DNA from: Enterobacter sp. R1(2018)
GTDB lineage: Bacteria; Pseudomonadota; Gammaproteobacteria; Enterobacterales; Enterobacteriaceae
NCBI RefSeq assembly: GCF_003628475.1
Contig: NZ_RCAA01000010.1
Location: 103,839-143,283 of the forward strand
Length of the DNA stretch: 39,445 bases
Direction of reading: 5' to 3'
A model generated the notes under the pieces. It had not been told where the DNA came from and searched no databases. It saw nothing but the letters and a program-made list of their open reading frames with translations. How positions within the stretch are numbered: position 1 is the first letter of the stretch; each line of letters starts with the position of its first letter. Shown in pieces: positions 7,897 to 16,379 of this stretch. A program made the position numbers and the translations under genes.

Positions 7897-9816
7897 ATGT
7901 CATCCGATATCAAGATCAGAGTGCAAAGCTTTGGTCGTTTCCTCAGCAATATGGTAATGCCTAACATCGGCGCATTTATTGCCTGGGGTATTATTACAGC
8001 ATTATTTATTCCCACCGGATGGTTGCCAAATGAGACGCTGGCGAAGCTGGTAGGTCCAATGATTACCTATCTGCTGCCGCTGCTTATCGGTTATACCGGC
8101 GGCCGCTTAGTCGGCGGTGACCGTGGCGGCGTGGTTGGCGCTATCACCACTATGGGTGTTATCGTCGGCGCGGATATGCCGATGTTCCTCGGCGCGATGA
8201 TTGCCGGTCCTCTGGGCGGCTGGGCGATTAAACGCTTCGACATCTGGGTAGACGGCAAGATCAAATCCGGCTTTGAAATGCTGGTGAACAACTTCTCCGC
8301 CGGCATCATCGGGATGATCCTGGCGATTCTGGCGTTCATGGGTATCGGCCCGGCTGTTGAAGTACTGTCCAAGGTGCTGGCGGCGGGCGTTAACTTCATG
8401 GTTGTCCATGACATGCTGCCGCTGGCTTCTATCTTCGTAGAACCGGCGAAAATCCTCTTCCTGAACAACGCCATCAACCACGGCATCTTCTCGCCGCTGG
8501 GTATTCAGCAGTCCCACGAGCTGGGCAAATCAATCTTCTTCCTGATTGAAGCGAACCCGGGCCCGGGCATGGGCGTGCTGCTGGCATATATGTTCTTCGG
8601 TCGTGGCAACGCTAAGCAGTCTGCGGGCGGCGCGGCAATCATCCACTTCCTGGGCGGTATCCACGAAATTTACTTCCCTTACGTGCTGATGAACCCACGT
8701 CTGATCCTGGCCGTTATCCTCGGCGGTATGACCGGCGTGTTCACCCTGACCATCCTGAACGGCGGCCTGGTTTCACCGGCTTCCCCAGGCTCTATCCTGG
8801 CGGTGCTGGCGATGACGCCAAAAGGCGCCTACTTCGCTAACATCGCGGCAATCATTGCGGCAATGGCGGTCTCCTTCGTGGTGTCTGCCATCCTGCTGAA
8901 AACCAGCAAGGTGAAAGAAGAAGACGACATCGAAGCCGCGGCTCGCCGTATGGCTGAGATGAAAGCGGAATCTAAAGGCGCAACGGCTCCGCTGGCCGTT
9001 GGCGCGGGCCTGTCTAACGACCTGAGCCACGTGCGTAAAATCATCGTAGCCTGTGATGCCGGTATGGGTTCAAGCGCGATGGGTGCAGGCGTTCTGCGTA
9101 AGAAAGTGAACGACGCGGGCCTGAAAAACATCTCCGTTACCAACTGCGCTATCAACAACCTGCCGGAAGACGTCGATCTGGTGATTACCCACCGCGACCT
9201 GACCGAGCGCGCTATGCGCCAGGTGCCGCAGGCGCAGCATATTTCCCTGACCAACTTCCTCGACAGCAGCCTGTACAGCAACCTGACCGAGCGTCTGGTG
9301 GCTTCCCAGAATCTGAGCGATAAAGAAGTGAAGGTAATGAGCAGCCTGGAAGACAGCTTTGTGCCAAGCGAAGAAGGCTTGTTCCGCCTCGGCGCGGAAA
9401 ATATCTTCCTCGGCCTGAGCGCGAGCAGCAAAGAAGAGGCGATTCGCTTTGCCGGTGAGCAGCTGGTAAAAGGCGGCTACGTACAGCCTGAATACGTCGA
9501 TGCGATGTTCGAACGTGAGAAGCTGACGCCGACATATCTGGGCGAAGGCATCGCCGTTCCGCACGGCACCGTGGAAGCGAAAGACCGCGTGCTGAAAACC
9601 GGCATCGTCTTCTGCCAGTACCCGGCGGGCGTGCATTTTGGCGAAGAGCCGGAAGATATGGCTCGCCTGGTTATCGGTATCGCCGCCCGCAATAACGAAC
9701 ACATCCAGGTTATCACCAGCCTGACCAACGCGCTGGACGATGACTCAGTGATTGAACGCCTGGCGAACACTAACAGCGTTCAGGAAGTGCTCGACCTGCT
9801 GGCCGGTAAAAAGTAA
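7897..9816 (+). CDS. mtlA: Mannitol-specific PTS enzyme IICBA (MtlA)
   Basis: Imports D-mannitol across the inner membrane and phosphorylates it to mannitol-1-phosphate. Domains in order: membrane IIC (about 1-340), IIB with the phosphorylated Cys386 in IVACDAGMGSSAMG, and IIA with the phosphohistidine His556 in GIAVPHGTVEAKD. I choose ATG 7897 rather than the GTG at 7891 because E. coli MtlA begins MSSDIK and AAGGGG lies 7 nt upstream. The product is 639 aa, versus 637 in E. coli. First gene of mtlADR, under CRP control from four upstream sites and probably repressed through MtlR. Confidence 0.98.
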   Translation: MSSDIKIRVQSFGRFLSNMVMPNIGAFIAWGIITALFIPTGWLPNETLAKLVGPMITYLLPLLIGYTGGRLVGGDRGGVVGAITTMGVIVGADMPMFLGAMIAGPLGGWAIKRFDIWVDGKIKSGFEMLVNNFSAGIIGMILAILAFMGIGPAVEVLSKVLAAGVNFMVVHDMLPLASIFVEPAKILFLNNAINHGIFSPLGIQQSHELGKSIFFLIEANPGPGMGVLLAYMFFGRGNAKQSAGGAAIIHFLGGIHEIYFPYVLMNPRLILAVILGGMTGVFTLTILNGGLVSPASPGSILAVLAMTPKGAYFANIAAIIAAMAVSFVVSAILLKTSKVKEEDDIEAAARRMAEMKAESKGATAPLAVGAGLSNDLSHVRKIIVACDAGMGSSAMGAGVLRKKVNDAGLKNISVTNCAINNLPEDVDLVITHRDLTERAMRQVPQAQHISLTNFLDSSLYSNLTERLVASQNLSDKEVKVMSSLEDSFVPSEEGLFRLGAENIFLGLSASSKEEAIRFAGEQLVKGGYVQPEYVDAMFEREKLTPTYLGEGIAVPHGTVEAKDRVLKTGIVFCQYPAGVHFGEEPEDMARLVIGIAARNNEHIQVITSLTNALDDDSVIERLANTNSVQEVLDLLAGKK

Positions 9817-9827
9817 TAAGCGGAAAG

Positions 9828-9855
9828 TTGCAGGACGGGTTTACCCGCCCTGCAA
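9828..9855 (+). other. Intercistronic hairpin after mtlA
   Basis: TTGCAGG-A-CGGG pairs with CCCG-C-CCTGCAA around TTTA: an 11-bp stem with one A-C mismatch, starting 12 nt after the mtlA stop. No strong T-tract follows. It could protect the mtlA message from 3' exonucleases and so set mtlA above mtlD. Confidence 0.6.
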
Positions 9856-9866
9856 TGAAATACCAG

Positions 9867-9925
9867 CCTCTCCCGGAAGGGAGAGGGCTTGGGTGAGGGG
9901 ATTCAGCATACCGTGTCCTCACCCC
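9867..9925. repeat. CCTCTCCC/GGGAGAGG repeat element between mtlA and mtlD
   Basis: CCTCTCCC (9867-9874) pairs with GGGAGAGG (9879-9886) around a GGAA tetraloop. GGGTGAGG (9891-9898) then pairs with CCTCACCC (9917-9924), so the element is two hairpins. A related stem lies between dppA and dppB at 30024-30050. Elements of this type are dispersed in many gamma-proteobacteria. Confidence 0.7.
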
Positions 9926-9962
9926 AGCCCTCCTGGGTGAAATCATTAAGAAGGTTAACGAC

Positions 9963-11111
9963 ATGAAAGCATTACATTTTGGCGCAGGTAATATCGGACG
10001 TGGCTTTATCGGCAAGCTGCTGGCGGACGCAGGTATTCAGCTGACGTTTGCCGACGTGAACCAGGTTGTGCTGGATGCGCTGAACGCGCGCCACAGCTAT
10101 CAGGTGCACGTGGTTGGCGAAAAAGAGCAGGTTGATACCGTCTCCAACGTGAATGCCGTCAGCAGCATCGGCGACGAGGTTATCAGCCTGATTGCCGAAG
10201 TGGATTTGGTGACCACCGCCGTAGGGCCGGTTGTGCTGGAGCGTATCGCGCCGTCCGTCGCTAAGGGCCTTGTGCTGCGCCGCGCAAACGGCAACGACAA
10301 GCCGCTCAATATCATTGCCTGTGAAAACATGGTGCGCGGCACCTCGCAGTTAAAAGCACATGTGATGAAAGCGCTCTCGCAGGACGATCAGGCCTGGGTT
10401 GAACAGCACGTCGGCTTCGTGGACTCGGCCGTCGACCGCATCGTTCCGCCGTCGGCCTCCGCCACCAACGACCCGCTGGAAGTCACCGTTGAAACCTTCA
10501 GCGAATGGATCGTTGATAAGACCCAGTTTAAAGGCGATCTGCCGGAAATCGCCGGCATGGAACTCACTGACAACCTGATGGCGTTTGTCGAACGTAAACT
10601 CTTCACGCTCAACACCGGGCATGCTATAACCGCCTACCTCGGCCAGCTGGCCGGTCACCAGACCATTCGCGATGCGATTCTGGATGAAAAAATCCGCGCC
10701 GTGGTGAAAGGTGCGATGGAAGAGAGCGGCGCTGTGCTGATCAAACGCTACGGCTTCGATGCCGATAAGCACGCGGCCTATATCCAGAAAATCCTCGGCC
10801 GTTTCGAAAACCCGTATCTGAAAGATGATGTGGAACGCGTTGGCCGTCAGCCGCTGCGTAAATTAAGCGCGGGCGATCGTCTGATTAAACCGTTGCTCGG
10901 CACCCTCGAATACGACCTGCCGCACGCCAACCTGGTGGAAGGGATCGCCGCCGCCATGCATTACCGCAGCGAGCAGGATCCGCAGGCGCAGGAGCTGGTT
11001 GCCCTGCTGGCGGAAAAAGGCCCGCAGGCGACGCTTGCCCAGGTGTCCGGCCTTGATGCAAACAGCGACGTCGTCGCTCAAGCGGTGAAAGCTTATAACG
11101 CCAAAGCGTGA
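9963..11111 (+). CDS. mtlD: Mannitol-1-phosphate 5-dehydrogenase MtlD
   Basis: Oxidises mannitol-1-phosphate to fructose-6-phosphate with NAD+, feeding glycolysis. The N-terminal Rossmann motif is [12 protein letters not shown] (residues ~7-18), and the C-terminal polyol-dehydrogenase domain contains the catalytic-lysine segment [12 protein letters not shown]. The length, 382 aa, is the same as in E. coli. AGAAGG lies upstream of the ATG. Second gene of the operon, 146 bp after mtlA, the gap being filled by hairpins. Confidence 0.98.
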   Translation: MKALHFGAGNIGRGFIGKLLADAGIQLTFADVNQVVLDALNARHSYQVHVVGEKEQVDTVSNVNAVSSIGDEVISLIAEVDLVTTAVGPVVLERIAPSVAKGLVLRRANGNDKPLNIIACENMVRGTSQLKAHVMKALSQDDQAWVEQHVGFVDSAVDRIVPPSASATNDPLEVTVETFSEWIVDKTQFKGDLPEIAGMELTDNLMAFVERKLFTLNTGHAITAYLGQLAGHQTIRDAILDEKIRAVVKGAMEESGAVLIKRYGFDADKHAAYIQKILGRFENPYLKDDVERVGRQPLRKLSAGDRLIKPLLGTLEYDLPHANLVEGIAAAMHYRSEQDPQAQELVALLAEKGPQATLAQVSGLDANSDVVAQAVKAYNAKA

Positions 11112-11119
11112 TGGAGAAC

Positions 11120-11140
11120 GGACGCGGTCACGCCGCGTCC
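11120..11140 (+). other. Intercistronic hairpin between mtlD and mtlR
   Basis: GGACGCGG (11120-11127) pairs with CCGCGTCC (11133-11140) around a 5-nt loop, just after the mtlD stop. No T-run follows; probably an mRNA-stability or partial-termination element that lowers mtlR expression. Confidence 0.55.
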
Positions 11141-11157
11141 AACACTAAAATTCAGTG

Positions 11158-11697
11158 ATGCAGGCAAAGATGGAAGAAACACAGGCCTTTGAAAACCGGG
11201 TGCTTGAGCGTCTGAATGCCGGCAAAACCGTGCGAAGCCTGCTGATTGCCGCCGTCGAGTTACTCACCGAAGCGGTGAACATTCTGGTGCTGCAGGTATT
11301 TCGTAAAGATGATTACGCGGTGAAATATGCCGTTGAGCCGCTGTTGGACGGCGATGGTCCGTTGGGCGATCTCTCGGTGCGCATGAAGCTTATCTACGGG
11401 CTGGGAGTGCTCAATCGCGCCGAATACGAAGATTGTGAACTGCTGATGGCGCTGCGCGAAGAGCTAAACCACGACGGCAACGAGTACAATTTTACCGACG
11501 ATGAGATTCTCGGGCCCTTTGGCGAACTGCACTGCGTGGCCGCTTTCCCGCCTGCGCCGATGATTGTCGACGGCGGCGATCCGGAACTGCAGGCCATGCA
11601 GCGCCAGCGCTACCAGCAAATCGTTCGTTCAACGATGGTGCTTTCCCTGACCGAGCTGATCTCAAGGATCGGCTTAAAAAAAGCCTTTCAGAAGTAA
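11158..11697 (+). CDS. mtlR: Mannitol operon repressor MtlR
   Basis: MtlR restrains mtl expression. The enterobacterial type is an all-helical protein with no classical helix-turn-helix, and its mode of action is not settled. NRVLERLNAGKTVRS, FRKDDYAVKYAVEPLLDGDGPLGDLSVR and the ending ISRIGLKKAFQK are diagnostic. A TAA at 11146-11148 blocks any upstream extension, so the protein lacks about 16 N-terminal residues of the 195-aa E. coli form. The start is ATG 11158, GTG 11155 or ATG 11170; none has a good Shine-Dalgarno. Third gene of the operon. Confidence 0.93.
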   Translation: MQAKMEETQAFENRVLERLNAGKTVRSLLIAAVELLTEAVNILVLQVFRKDDYAVKYAVEPLLDGDGPLGDLSVRMKLIYGLGVLNRAEYEDCELLMALREELNHDGNEYNFTDDEILGPFGELHCVAAFPPAPMIVDGGDPELQAMQRQRYQQIVRSTMVLSLTELISRIGLKKAFQK

Positions 11698-11779
11698 CCT
11701 CGCCTACAGACCCTTTTCGCCCTCTTACGCCGAATGGTGTATCCTTCCCGCAAAGCACTTTATTCACGGTTAAGTAAAA

Positions 11780-12142
11780 ATGAAAGAAATCGAAAAAGCA
11801 GAAATTAAACGTCTTAGCGATCGCCTGGACGCCATCCGCCACCAGATGCCCGAGCTGCATCTGATCAACGAAGCGGAAAAATACGCCGAGCTGGAAAAAG
11901 AGAAGGCGAAGCTTGAAATTGAAATTGCCCGTCTGCAGGCGGTACGCAACCAGAAGCTCAGCAAAGAAGCGCAAAAGCTGATGGCGCTACCGTTTAAGCG
12001 TCCCATCACTAAGAAAGAGCAGGCGGATATGGGCAAGCTGAAGAAAGCCGTACGTGGCCTGGTGGTCGTGCACCCGATGACGGCGCTGGGCCGTGAAATG
12101 GATCTTGAAGAAGTCACCGGTTTTTCTAAGACCGAGTTTTAA
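11780..12142 (+). CDS. yibL: Ribosome-associated protein YibL (DUF2810)
   Basis: A 120-aa, highly charged protein with a long N-terminal coiled coil (about residues 1-60, [18 protein letters not shown] onward) and a compact C-terminal segment ending [14 protein letters not shown]. This matches E. coli YibL, which has been found with ribosomal particles; its function is not established. It follows mtlR by 82 bp as in E. coli and ends in its own strong terminator. The gap holds a possible -10 (TATCCT near 11741), but this is not secure. Confidence 0.93.
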   Translation: MKEIEKAEIKRLSDRLDAIRHQMPELHLINEAEKYAELEKEKAKLEIEIARLQAVRNQKLSKEAQKLMALPFKRPITKKEQADMGKLKKAVRGLVVVHPMTALGREMDLEEVTGFSKTEF

Positions 12143-12161
12143 TTTCGTCCTTGGTTCTTCA

Positions 12162-12199
12162 AAAGGGGTGAGCCATTTGGCATTGCCCCTTTATTTTTT
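12162..12199 (+). terminator. Rho-independent terminator of yibL
   Basis: AAAGGGG (12162-12168) pairs with CCCCTTT (12186-12192), with an inner GCC/GGC stem, followed by ATTTTTT. Located 20 nt after the yibL stop. Confidence 0.88.
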
Positions 12200-12336
12200 C
12201 CTGATTTATTAGTCAGTTGCGAATATTTTCCACTTTTTTCCTCTCCCCGTTCGCCGTCTTTTCGTTGTCAGCTCTTCTGCAGAAATCAATTAACGTATCA
12301 GTGTTGCGTAATAGGGAACACGGATGTTAGTGCTCC
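12200..12336 (+). promoter_or_regulatory. Presumed promoter/operator region of higBA
   Basis: No long gene fits here. A short frame starts at ATG 12324 (14 codons to the TAA at 12366-12368) behind AGGGA with a 6-nt spacing; it overlaps the higB start region. A near-direct repeat AGGGAACA-CGGATGTT (12313-12328) and AGGGAACA-GGACGTT (12342-12356) is 29 bp apart and could be operator or duplicated start-region sequence. Confidence 0.4.
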
Positions 12337-12351
12337 TTGCGAGGGAACAGG

Positions 12352-12630
12352 ACGTTCGGAAGCTTTAAACATAAAGGACTTAAAAACCTTTTCCTGAAAA
12401 ACCAGACTCAGGGTTTGTCGTGGATGCATGTCCCGCGCATTCGTAACCGCTTAGCCGTAATCAATGCGGCAGAAAAGATAGAAAATATTGATTTACCGGG
12501 TTATCGCCTTCATGCGCTGGCAGGAGACAGGGCAGATCTCTGGTCTGTTGCTGTACCGGGTAACTGGCGGATAATTTTTAAATTTTATGAGGGTGACGCC
12601 TGGATACTTAACTATGAGGATTTTCACTAA
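12352..12630 (+). CDS. higB: HigB/RelE-family toxin, start codon apparently lost (ACG)
   Basis: RelE-superfamily mRNA interferase of the HigB type (plasmid maintenance killer family). [11 protein letters not shown] at the start, [12 protein letters not shown], and the core [17 protein letters not shown] with a final YEDFH are characteristic. Family members normally begin M-x-x-SFKHKGL; here that position is ACG (12352-12354), with GAGGG 6 nt upstream. The only conventional start in frame is TTG at 12337, which has no Shine-Dalgarno, and TAG at 12328 blocks further extension. The toxin may therefore be poorly translated or silent. Toxin-first order before the antitoxin is the HigBA arrangement. 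Confidence 0.8.
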   Translation, partial: TFGSFKHKGLKNLFLKNQTQGLSWMHVPRIRNRLAVINAAEKIENIDLPGYRLHALAGDRADLWSVAVPGNWRIIFKFYEGDAWILNYEDFH

Positions 12631-12997
12631 TGAAAATGGTCAACCCCCTCATCCGGGAGCCGTTATTCAGGAAGCCCTGAACGAGCTTAACGTTAGCCTG
12701 CGCGAATTTGCGAAAGCTATGGATATTGCCCCTTCAACCGCCAGCCGTATATTGACCGGAAAAGCTGCTTTGACGCCAGAAAGGGCGGTTAAGCTTGCCG
12801 TAGTTATTGGCAGTTCTGCCGAAGTGTGGTTGAAGCTTCAAAATGCATACAGCCTTGCGGAAGCGAAGAAAACGGTTGATTTGTCGAGGCTTCATGACCT
12901 GCGCGGTAAGCTGGCACATTCCCTTGCCCTGGCTAAAAACGGTAAATTGTACGATGGAGATGAAGTTTTTGATGGGCTTATTCGGGAGCTTCGTTAA
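12614..12997 (+). CDS. higA: HigA-family antitoxin (XRE helix-turn-helix)
   Basis: Xre-type helix-turn-helix in the first half ([35 protein letters not shown]), preceded by the family hallmark [12 protein letters not shown]. The tail ([11 protein letters not shown] onward) is longer than in many HigA proteins. The start at ATG 12614 gives MRIFTNENG, a usual HigA beginning, and overlaps the higB stop by 17 bp, so translation is probably coupled. HigA neutralises HigB and represses the pair by binding upstream of it. The antitoxin frame is intact even though the toxin start looks damaged. Confidence 0.9.
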   Translation: MRIFTNENGQPPHPGAVIQEALNELNVSLREFAKAMDIAPSTASRILTGKAALTPERAVKLAVVIGSSAEVWLKLQNAYSLAEAKKTVDLSRLHDLRGKLAHSLALAKNGKLYDGDEVFDGLIRELR

Positions 12998-13014
12998 ACG
13001 ATAATAAATGTGTA

Positions 13015-13043
13015 CGGCGGATAAGCGTCAGCGCTATCCGCCG
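13015..13043. repeat. REP-like palindrome between higA and ghrB
   Basis: CGGCGGATA (13015-13023) pairs with TATCCGCCG (13035-13043), with an inner GCG/CGC stem. It is the REP-type sequence GGCGGATAAGCG seen elsewhere in this window, placed between two convergent genes. Confidence 0.75.
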
Positions 13044-13050
13044 CAATAAG

Positions 13051-14025
13051 TTACTTCAGCACCTGAGGATTCACGCAGTTCTCTTTCACTTCGCCCGTAA
13101 GCGCGGCAATCAGGTTATCCACCGCGCAGGCCGCCATGTTGTAGCGCGTTTCGTGCGTTGCAGAGCCGATGTGCGGCAGGGCGACAACGTTTGGCATCGC
13201 CAGCAGCGGAGAGTCGACCGGCAGCGGCTCCTGTTCGAACACGTCCAGGCCTGCAGCATGAATGGTGCCGTCCTGCAGCGCCTGAATCAGGGCTTTTTCA
13301 TCAACGACCGGACCGCGTCCTGCGTTAATCAGAATGGCCGACGGCTTCATTTTGGCCAGCTGTTCGGCGCCGATCATATGGTGCGTTTCTTCGGTCAGCG
13401 GCAGGGAAATACAGACGAAGTCGGATTCCGCCAGCAGCGTATCCAGGTCGCAATAGCGCGCGTCAAAGCGCTCTTCCGCTTCTTTATGATGGCGGCGCGC
13501 GTTATACAGAATCGGCATGCTAAAGCCGAAGTGCGCGCGTTGCGCCAGCGCCAGCCCGATACGGCCCATGCCCAGAATGCCCAGAGTTTTGTGATGCACG
13601 TCGATGCCAAACCAGTCCGGGCCGATGCTGCCCTGCCATTCGCCCGCTTTTACCCGCTCGGCTACTTCCGTCGCGCGGCGGGCGGTGGCCAGCACCAGCG
13701 TCATCATGGTGTCGGCGACGGTTTCCGTCAGCACCGTCGGCGTGTGCATCAGCACGATGCCGCGGGCGGTCAGCGCCTCGACATCAAAGTTATCGTAGCC
13801 GACAGAGACGGTCGAAGCGGCGCGCAGCTTTGGCGCGTGCGCTAAAAACGCCTTATCGACTTTCTCGCTGGATCCCAATATCCCCTGCGCGTTGGCAAAA
13901 GCTTCCGCGTTCTGCTCGACGGTTTCCGGGCTTAAATCATTGAGTTGAGTGACGTTAAAGTGGCTTTCTAGGCGGGCAAGCAGGTCGTCAGGTAACTTTT
14001 TGTAGAGGATGACGGACGGCTTCAT
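13051..14025 (-). CDS. ghrB: Glyoxylate/hydroxypyruvate/2-ketogluconate reductase GhrB (KguD position)
   Basis: NAD(P)H-dependent D-2-hydroxyacid dehydrogenase of 324 aa, the same length as E. coli GhrB (YiaE), which reduces glyoxylate, hydroxypyruvate and 2-keto-D-gluconate. The Rossmann motif is GILGMGRIG. The catalytic Arg, Glu and His lie in [22 protein letters not shown] and [13 protein letters not shown] precedes the ATG by 7 nt. It is the last gene of a five-gene minus-strand cluster and occupies the place of kguD, the 2-keto-6-phosphogluconate reductase, in Pseudomonas. A perfect hairpin separates it from the transporter gene. Confidence 0.94.
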   Translation of the reverse strand: MKPSVILYKKLPDDLLARLESHFNVTQLNDLSPETVEQNAEAFANAQGILGSSEKVDKAFLAHAPKLRAASTVSVGYDNFDVEALTARGIVLMHTPTVLTETVADTMMTLVLATARRATEVAERVKAGEWQGSIGPDWFGIDVHHKTLGILGMGRIGLALAQRAHFGFSMPILYNARRHHKEAEERFDARYCDLDTLLAESDFVCISLPLTEETHHMIGAEQLAKMKPSAILINAGRGPVVDEKALIQALQDGTIHAAGLDVFEQEPLPVDSPLLAMPNVVALPHIGSATHETRYNMAACAVDNLIAALTGEVKENCVNPQVLK

Positions 14026-14053
14026 GATGTTCTCCCTAATGGAATTAAGTCAT

Positions 14054-14079
14054 ACCGGGCGGCGCTGACGCCGCCCGGT
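14054..14079. other. Perfect 11-bp hairpin between kguT and ghrB
   Basis: ACCGGGCGGCG (14054-14064) and CGCCGCCCGGT (14069-14079) are exact complements around CTGA. No T-tract follows on the minus strand. It may stabilise the 3' end of the upstream message or make ghrB expression partly independent. Confidence 0.65.
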
Positions 14080-14084
14080 CAAAG

Positions 14085-15368
14085 TCAGGCGTGGCGGACA
14101 CCTACCGGCAGCTGTTGGTTCGTTGCCGGTTTCACTATCAGAGTTAGCCACACGGAGGCGAGCAGCGCCACCCCCATAAAAATATAGGACGCGGCAGGGC
14201 TGCCGGTGATGCCGTTCAGATAGCCCACAAACCAGGAGCCGACAAAGGAGCCCAGCGCGCCCATGCTGTTGATCAGCGCCATAGCGCCGCCGGCCACGTT
14301 TCTTGGCAGCATTTCCGGGATGATGGCGAAGAAGGGGCCGTATGGTGCGTACATAGCGGCGCCGGCAATCACTAACAGAGTATAAGAAACCCAGAAGTGG
14401 TTGGCGCCAACCAGCCAGGAGCCGAGGAACGCCAGCGCGCCAATCAGCAGCAGCGGCCAGACGAACAGCTTGCGGTTTTGCATTTTGTCAGACGCCCAGG
14501 AAACGGCAATCATCGCGATAGTAGCCGCCAGATAAGGGACGGATGACAGCCAGCCCACCTCTACCATGCCCATACCGGCGGCGCCGGCGCCACGGATGAT
14601 CGACGGCAGCCACAGCACGAAACCGTACACGCCGATGCTCCAGCAGAAATACTGCATGCACAGCAGCACCACGTTGCGGGAGCGGAACGCCTCACCGTAG
14701 TTGCGCACGGCCTTAATGCCCGCCTGCTCTTTCTCAAGCTGCGCCTGCAGGGCGGCTTTTTCGGCGTCGGACAGCCAGCCGACCTGCGTTGGCTTATCTT
14801 TTACCAGCACCCACCAGGCAAAGGCCCAGATAACCGCCGGAATGCCCTCAAAGATAAACATTTCACGCCAGCCGAAGGCCTGAATCAGATAACCGGAAAC
14901 CACCGACATCCACAGCACGGTGACCGGGTTGCCGAGGATCAGGAAGGTATTAGCGCGCGAGCGCTCGGATTTGGTAAACCAGTTGCTGATGTAAATCAGC
15001 ATCGCCGGCATTACCGCCGCTTCAACCACGCCGAGCACGAAGCGGATGGCCGCCAGGGCCGGAATGTTGCTGACCATCCCGGTGAGGGATGCGCAGCCGC
15101 CCCATAAAATCAGGCAGACGAAGATAAGCTTGCGCACGCTGCGGCGCTCGGCGTACATGGCGCCTGGGATCTGGAAGAAGAAATAGCCGAGGAAGAACAG
15201 GGCGCCCAGCAGGGATGAAATGCCCTTGGTGATGCCGAGGTCGTCATTGATGCCGGCGGCGGAGGCAAAACTAAAGTTAGCGCGATCGAGGTAGGCCAGG
15301 CTGTACGTGATAAACACGATAGGCATGATGTACCACCAACGTTTTGGCGCGATTGTATTGGTTTTCAT
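14085..15368 (-). CDS. kguT: MFS sugar-acid transporter, KguT-like (ACS family)
   Basis: About 12 membrane helices in 427 aa. MPIVFITYSLAYLDRANFSFA, FFLGYFFFQIPGAMYAERRSVRK and NWFTKSERSRANTFLILGNPVT are signatures of the anion:cation symporter family (glucarate, galactonate and 2-ketogluconate carriers). I start at the second ATG (15368, AGAGG upstream); the longer frame from 15419 adds 17 residues not seen in the family. Position between the kinase and ghrB suggests uptake of 2-ketogluconate, as for Pseudomonas KguT. The family is certain; the substrate is inferred from gene order. Confidence 0.85.
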   Translation of the reverse strand: MKTNTIAPKRWWYIMPIVFITYSLAYLDRANFSFASAAGINDDLGITKGISSLLGALFFLGYFFFQIPGAMYAERRSVRKLIFVCLILWGGCASLTGMVSNIPALAAIRFVLGVVEAAVMPAMLIYISNWFTKSERSRANTFLILGNPVTVLWMSVVSGYLIQAFGWREMFIFEGIPAVIWAFAWWVLVKDKPTQVGWLSDAEKAALQAQLEKEQAGIKAVRNYGEAFRSRNVVLLCMQYFCWSIGVYGFVLWLPSIIRGAGAAGMGMVEVGWLSSVPYLAATIAMIAVSWASDKMQNRKLFVWPLLLIGALAFLGSWLVGANHFWVSYTLLVIAGAAMYAPYGPFFAIIPEMLPRNVAGGAMALINSMGALGSFVGSWFVGYLNGITGSPAASYIFMGVALLASVWLTLIVKPATNQQLPVGVRHA

Positions 15369-15437
15369 AAGGCTAGCCTCTATGTTGAGGAGAAGCGCAT
15401 CGTGCTGAATGTAGGGCACAGCCGATGCGGTCTTAAT

Positions 15438-16376
15438 TTATTCGCCCAGCGCAGCTCGGGTTGGCAACCCTTCGCTATCGCCGATGACCTGTATTGCCAG
15501 CGAGCCGATTTTGTTACCCCGGCTTACCGCATGTTGTAAGGATTTCCCTTCCAGCAGAGCGCTTATCACCCCGACCGCAAAGCCGTCTCCGGCGCCCACG
15601 GTATCCACCACGTTCTCCACTTTTACGGCCGCCACCGCGCCCTTCTCGCCGTCGGCGGTTTTGAACCAGGCGCCGTCGGCGCCGGTTTTCAGCACTACGG
15701 TTTTCACTCCATGGTTAAGATAGAAATCGGCAATTCCTTCCGGGGTGTTTTGTCCGGTAAGAATGATGCCTTCTTTCACGCCAGGCAGTACCCAATCCGC
15801 CTGGAAGGCCAGCTGGTTCAGCTGCTTAACCATCTCGGCCTCGCTTTTCCACAGCACGGGACGCAGATTCGGGTCAAAGGAGATGGTTTTCCCCTTCGCC
15901 TTCATCGCCTGCGCGGTGTGATTCAGCAGGTCGAGCGACGTCGCGGAAAGCGCTGCCGCCACGCCGCTCAAATGCAGATGGCGCGCGCTGAAAAAGTAGT
16001 CTTCGTTAAAATCTTCCACGCTGAGGTGGCTGGCCGCCGAGCCTTTGCGGAAATACTCCACGATGGGATCGGTTCCATCCTCAACTTTCGATTTAAGCTG
16101 AAAGCCGGTTGCATAGCGCTCGTCGAGGGTGACGCCGCGGTTGTCGATCCGTTCTTTCGCAAGCTGTTGTAGCACGTAGCGGCCAAAGGAATCGTTGCCC
16201 ACGCGGCTCACCCAGCCCACCTTCAGGCCAAGGCGCGCAAGCCCGGTGGCGACGTTCAGCTCGGCGCCCGCCACGCGTTTTACGAAGCGTTCGGCCGTGG
16301 CCAAATCACCGGTTTCGGTTGCCACAAACATTGCCATCGCTTCACCGATGGTGATGACATCCAGCTGGTTGAACAT
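15438..16376 (-). CDS. kguK: PfkB-family sugar kinase, 2-ketogluconate kinase-like (KguK)
   Basis: Ribokinase/PfkB fold, 312 aa. GEAMAMFVA and the GAELNVATGLARLG segment form the N-terminal signature, and DTVGAGDGFAVGVISALLEG near residue 260 is the C-terminal signature with the catalytic Asp of GAGD. It resembles 2-keto-3-deoxygluconate kinases, so KdgK-type activity is an alternative. Gene order (between a TIM-barrel epimerase-like gene and an ACS transporter) favours 2-ketogluconate phosphorylation. It follows the kguE stop after 3 nt. Confidence 0.85.
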   Translation of the reverse strand: MFNQLDVITIGEAMAMFVATETGDLATAERFVKRVAGAELNVATGLARLGLKVGWVSRVGNDSFGRYVLQQLAKERIDNRGVTLDERYATGFQLKSKVEDGTDPIVEYFRKGSAASHLSVEDFNEDYFFSARHLHLSGVAAALSATSLDLLNHTAQAMKAKGKTISFDPNLRPVLWKSEAEMVKQLNQLAFQADWVLPGVKEGIILTGQNTPEGIADFYLNHGVKTVVLKTGADGAWFKTADGEKGAVAAVKVENVVDTVGAGDGFAVGVISALLEGKSLQHAVSRGNKIGSLAIQVIGDSEGLPTRAALGE

Positions 16377-16379
16377 CGC

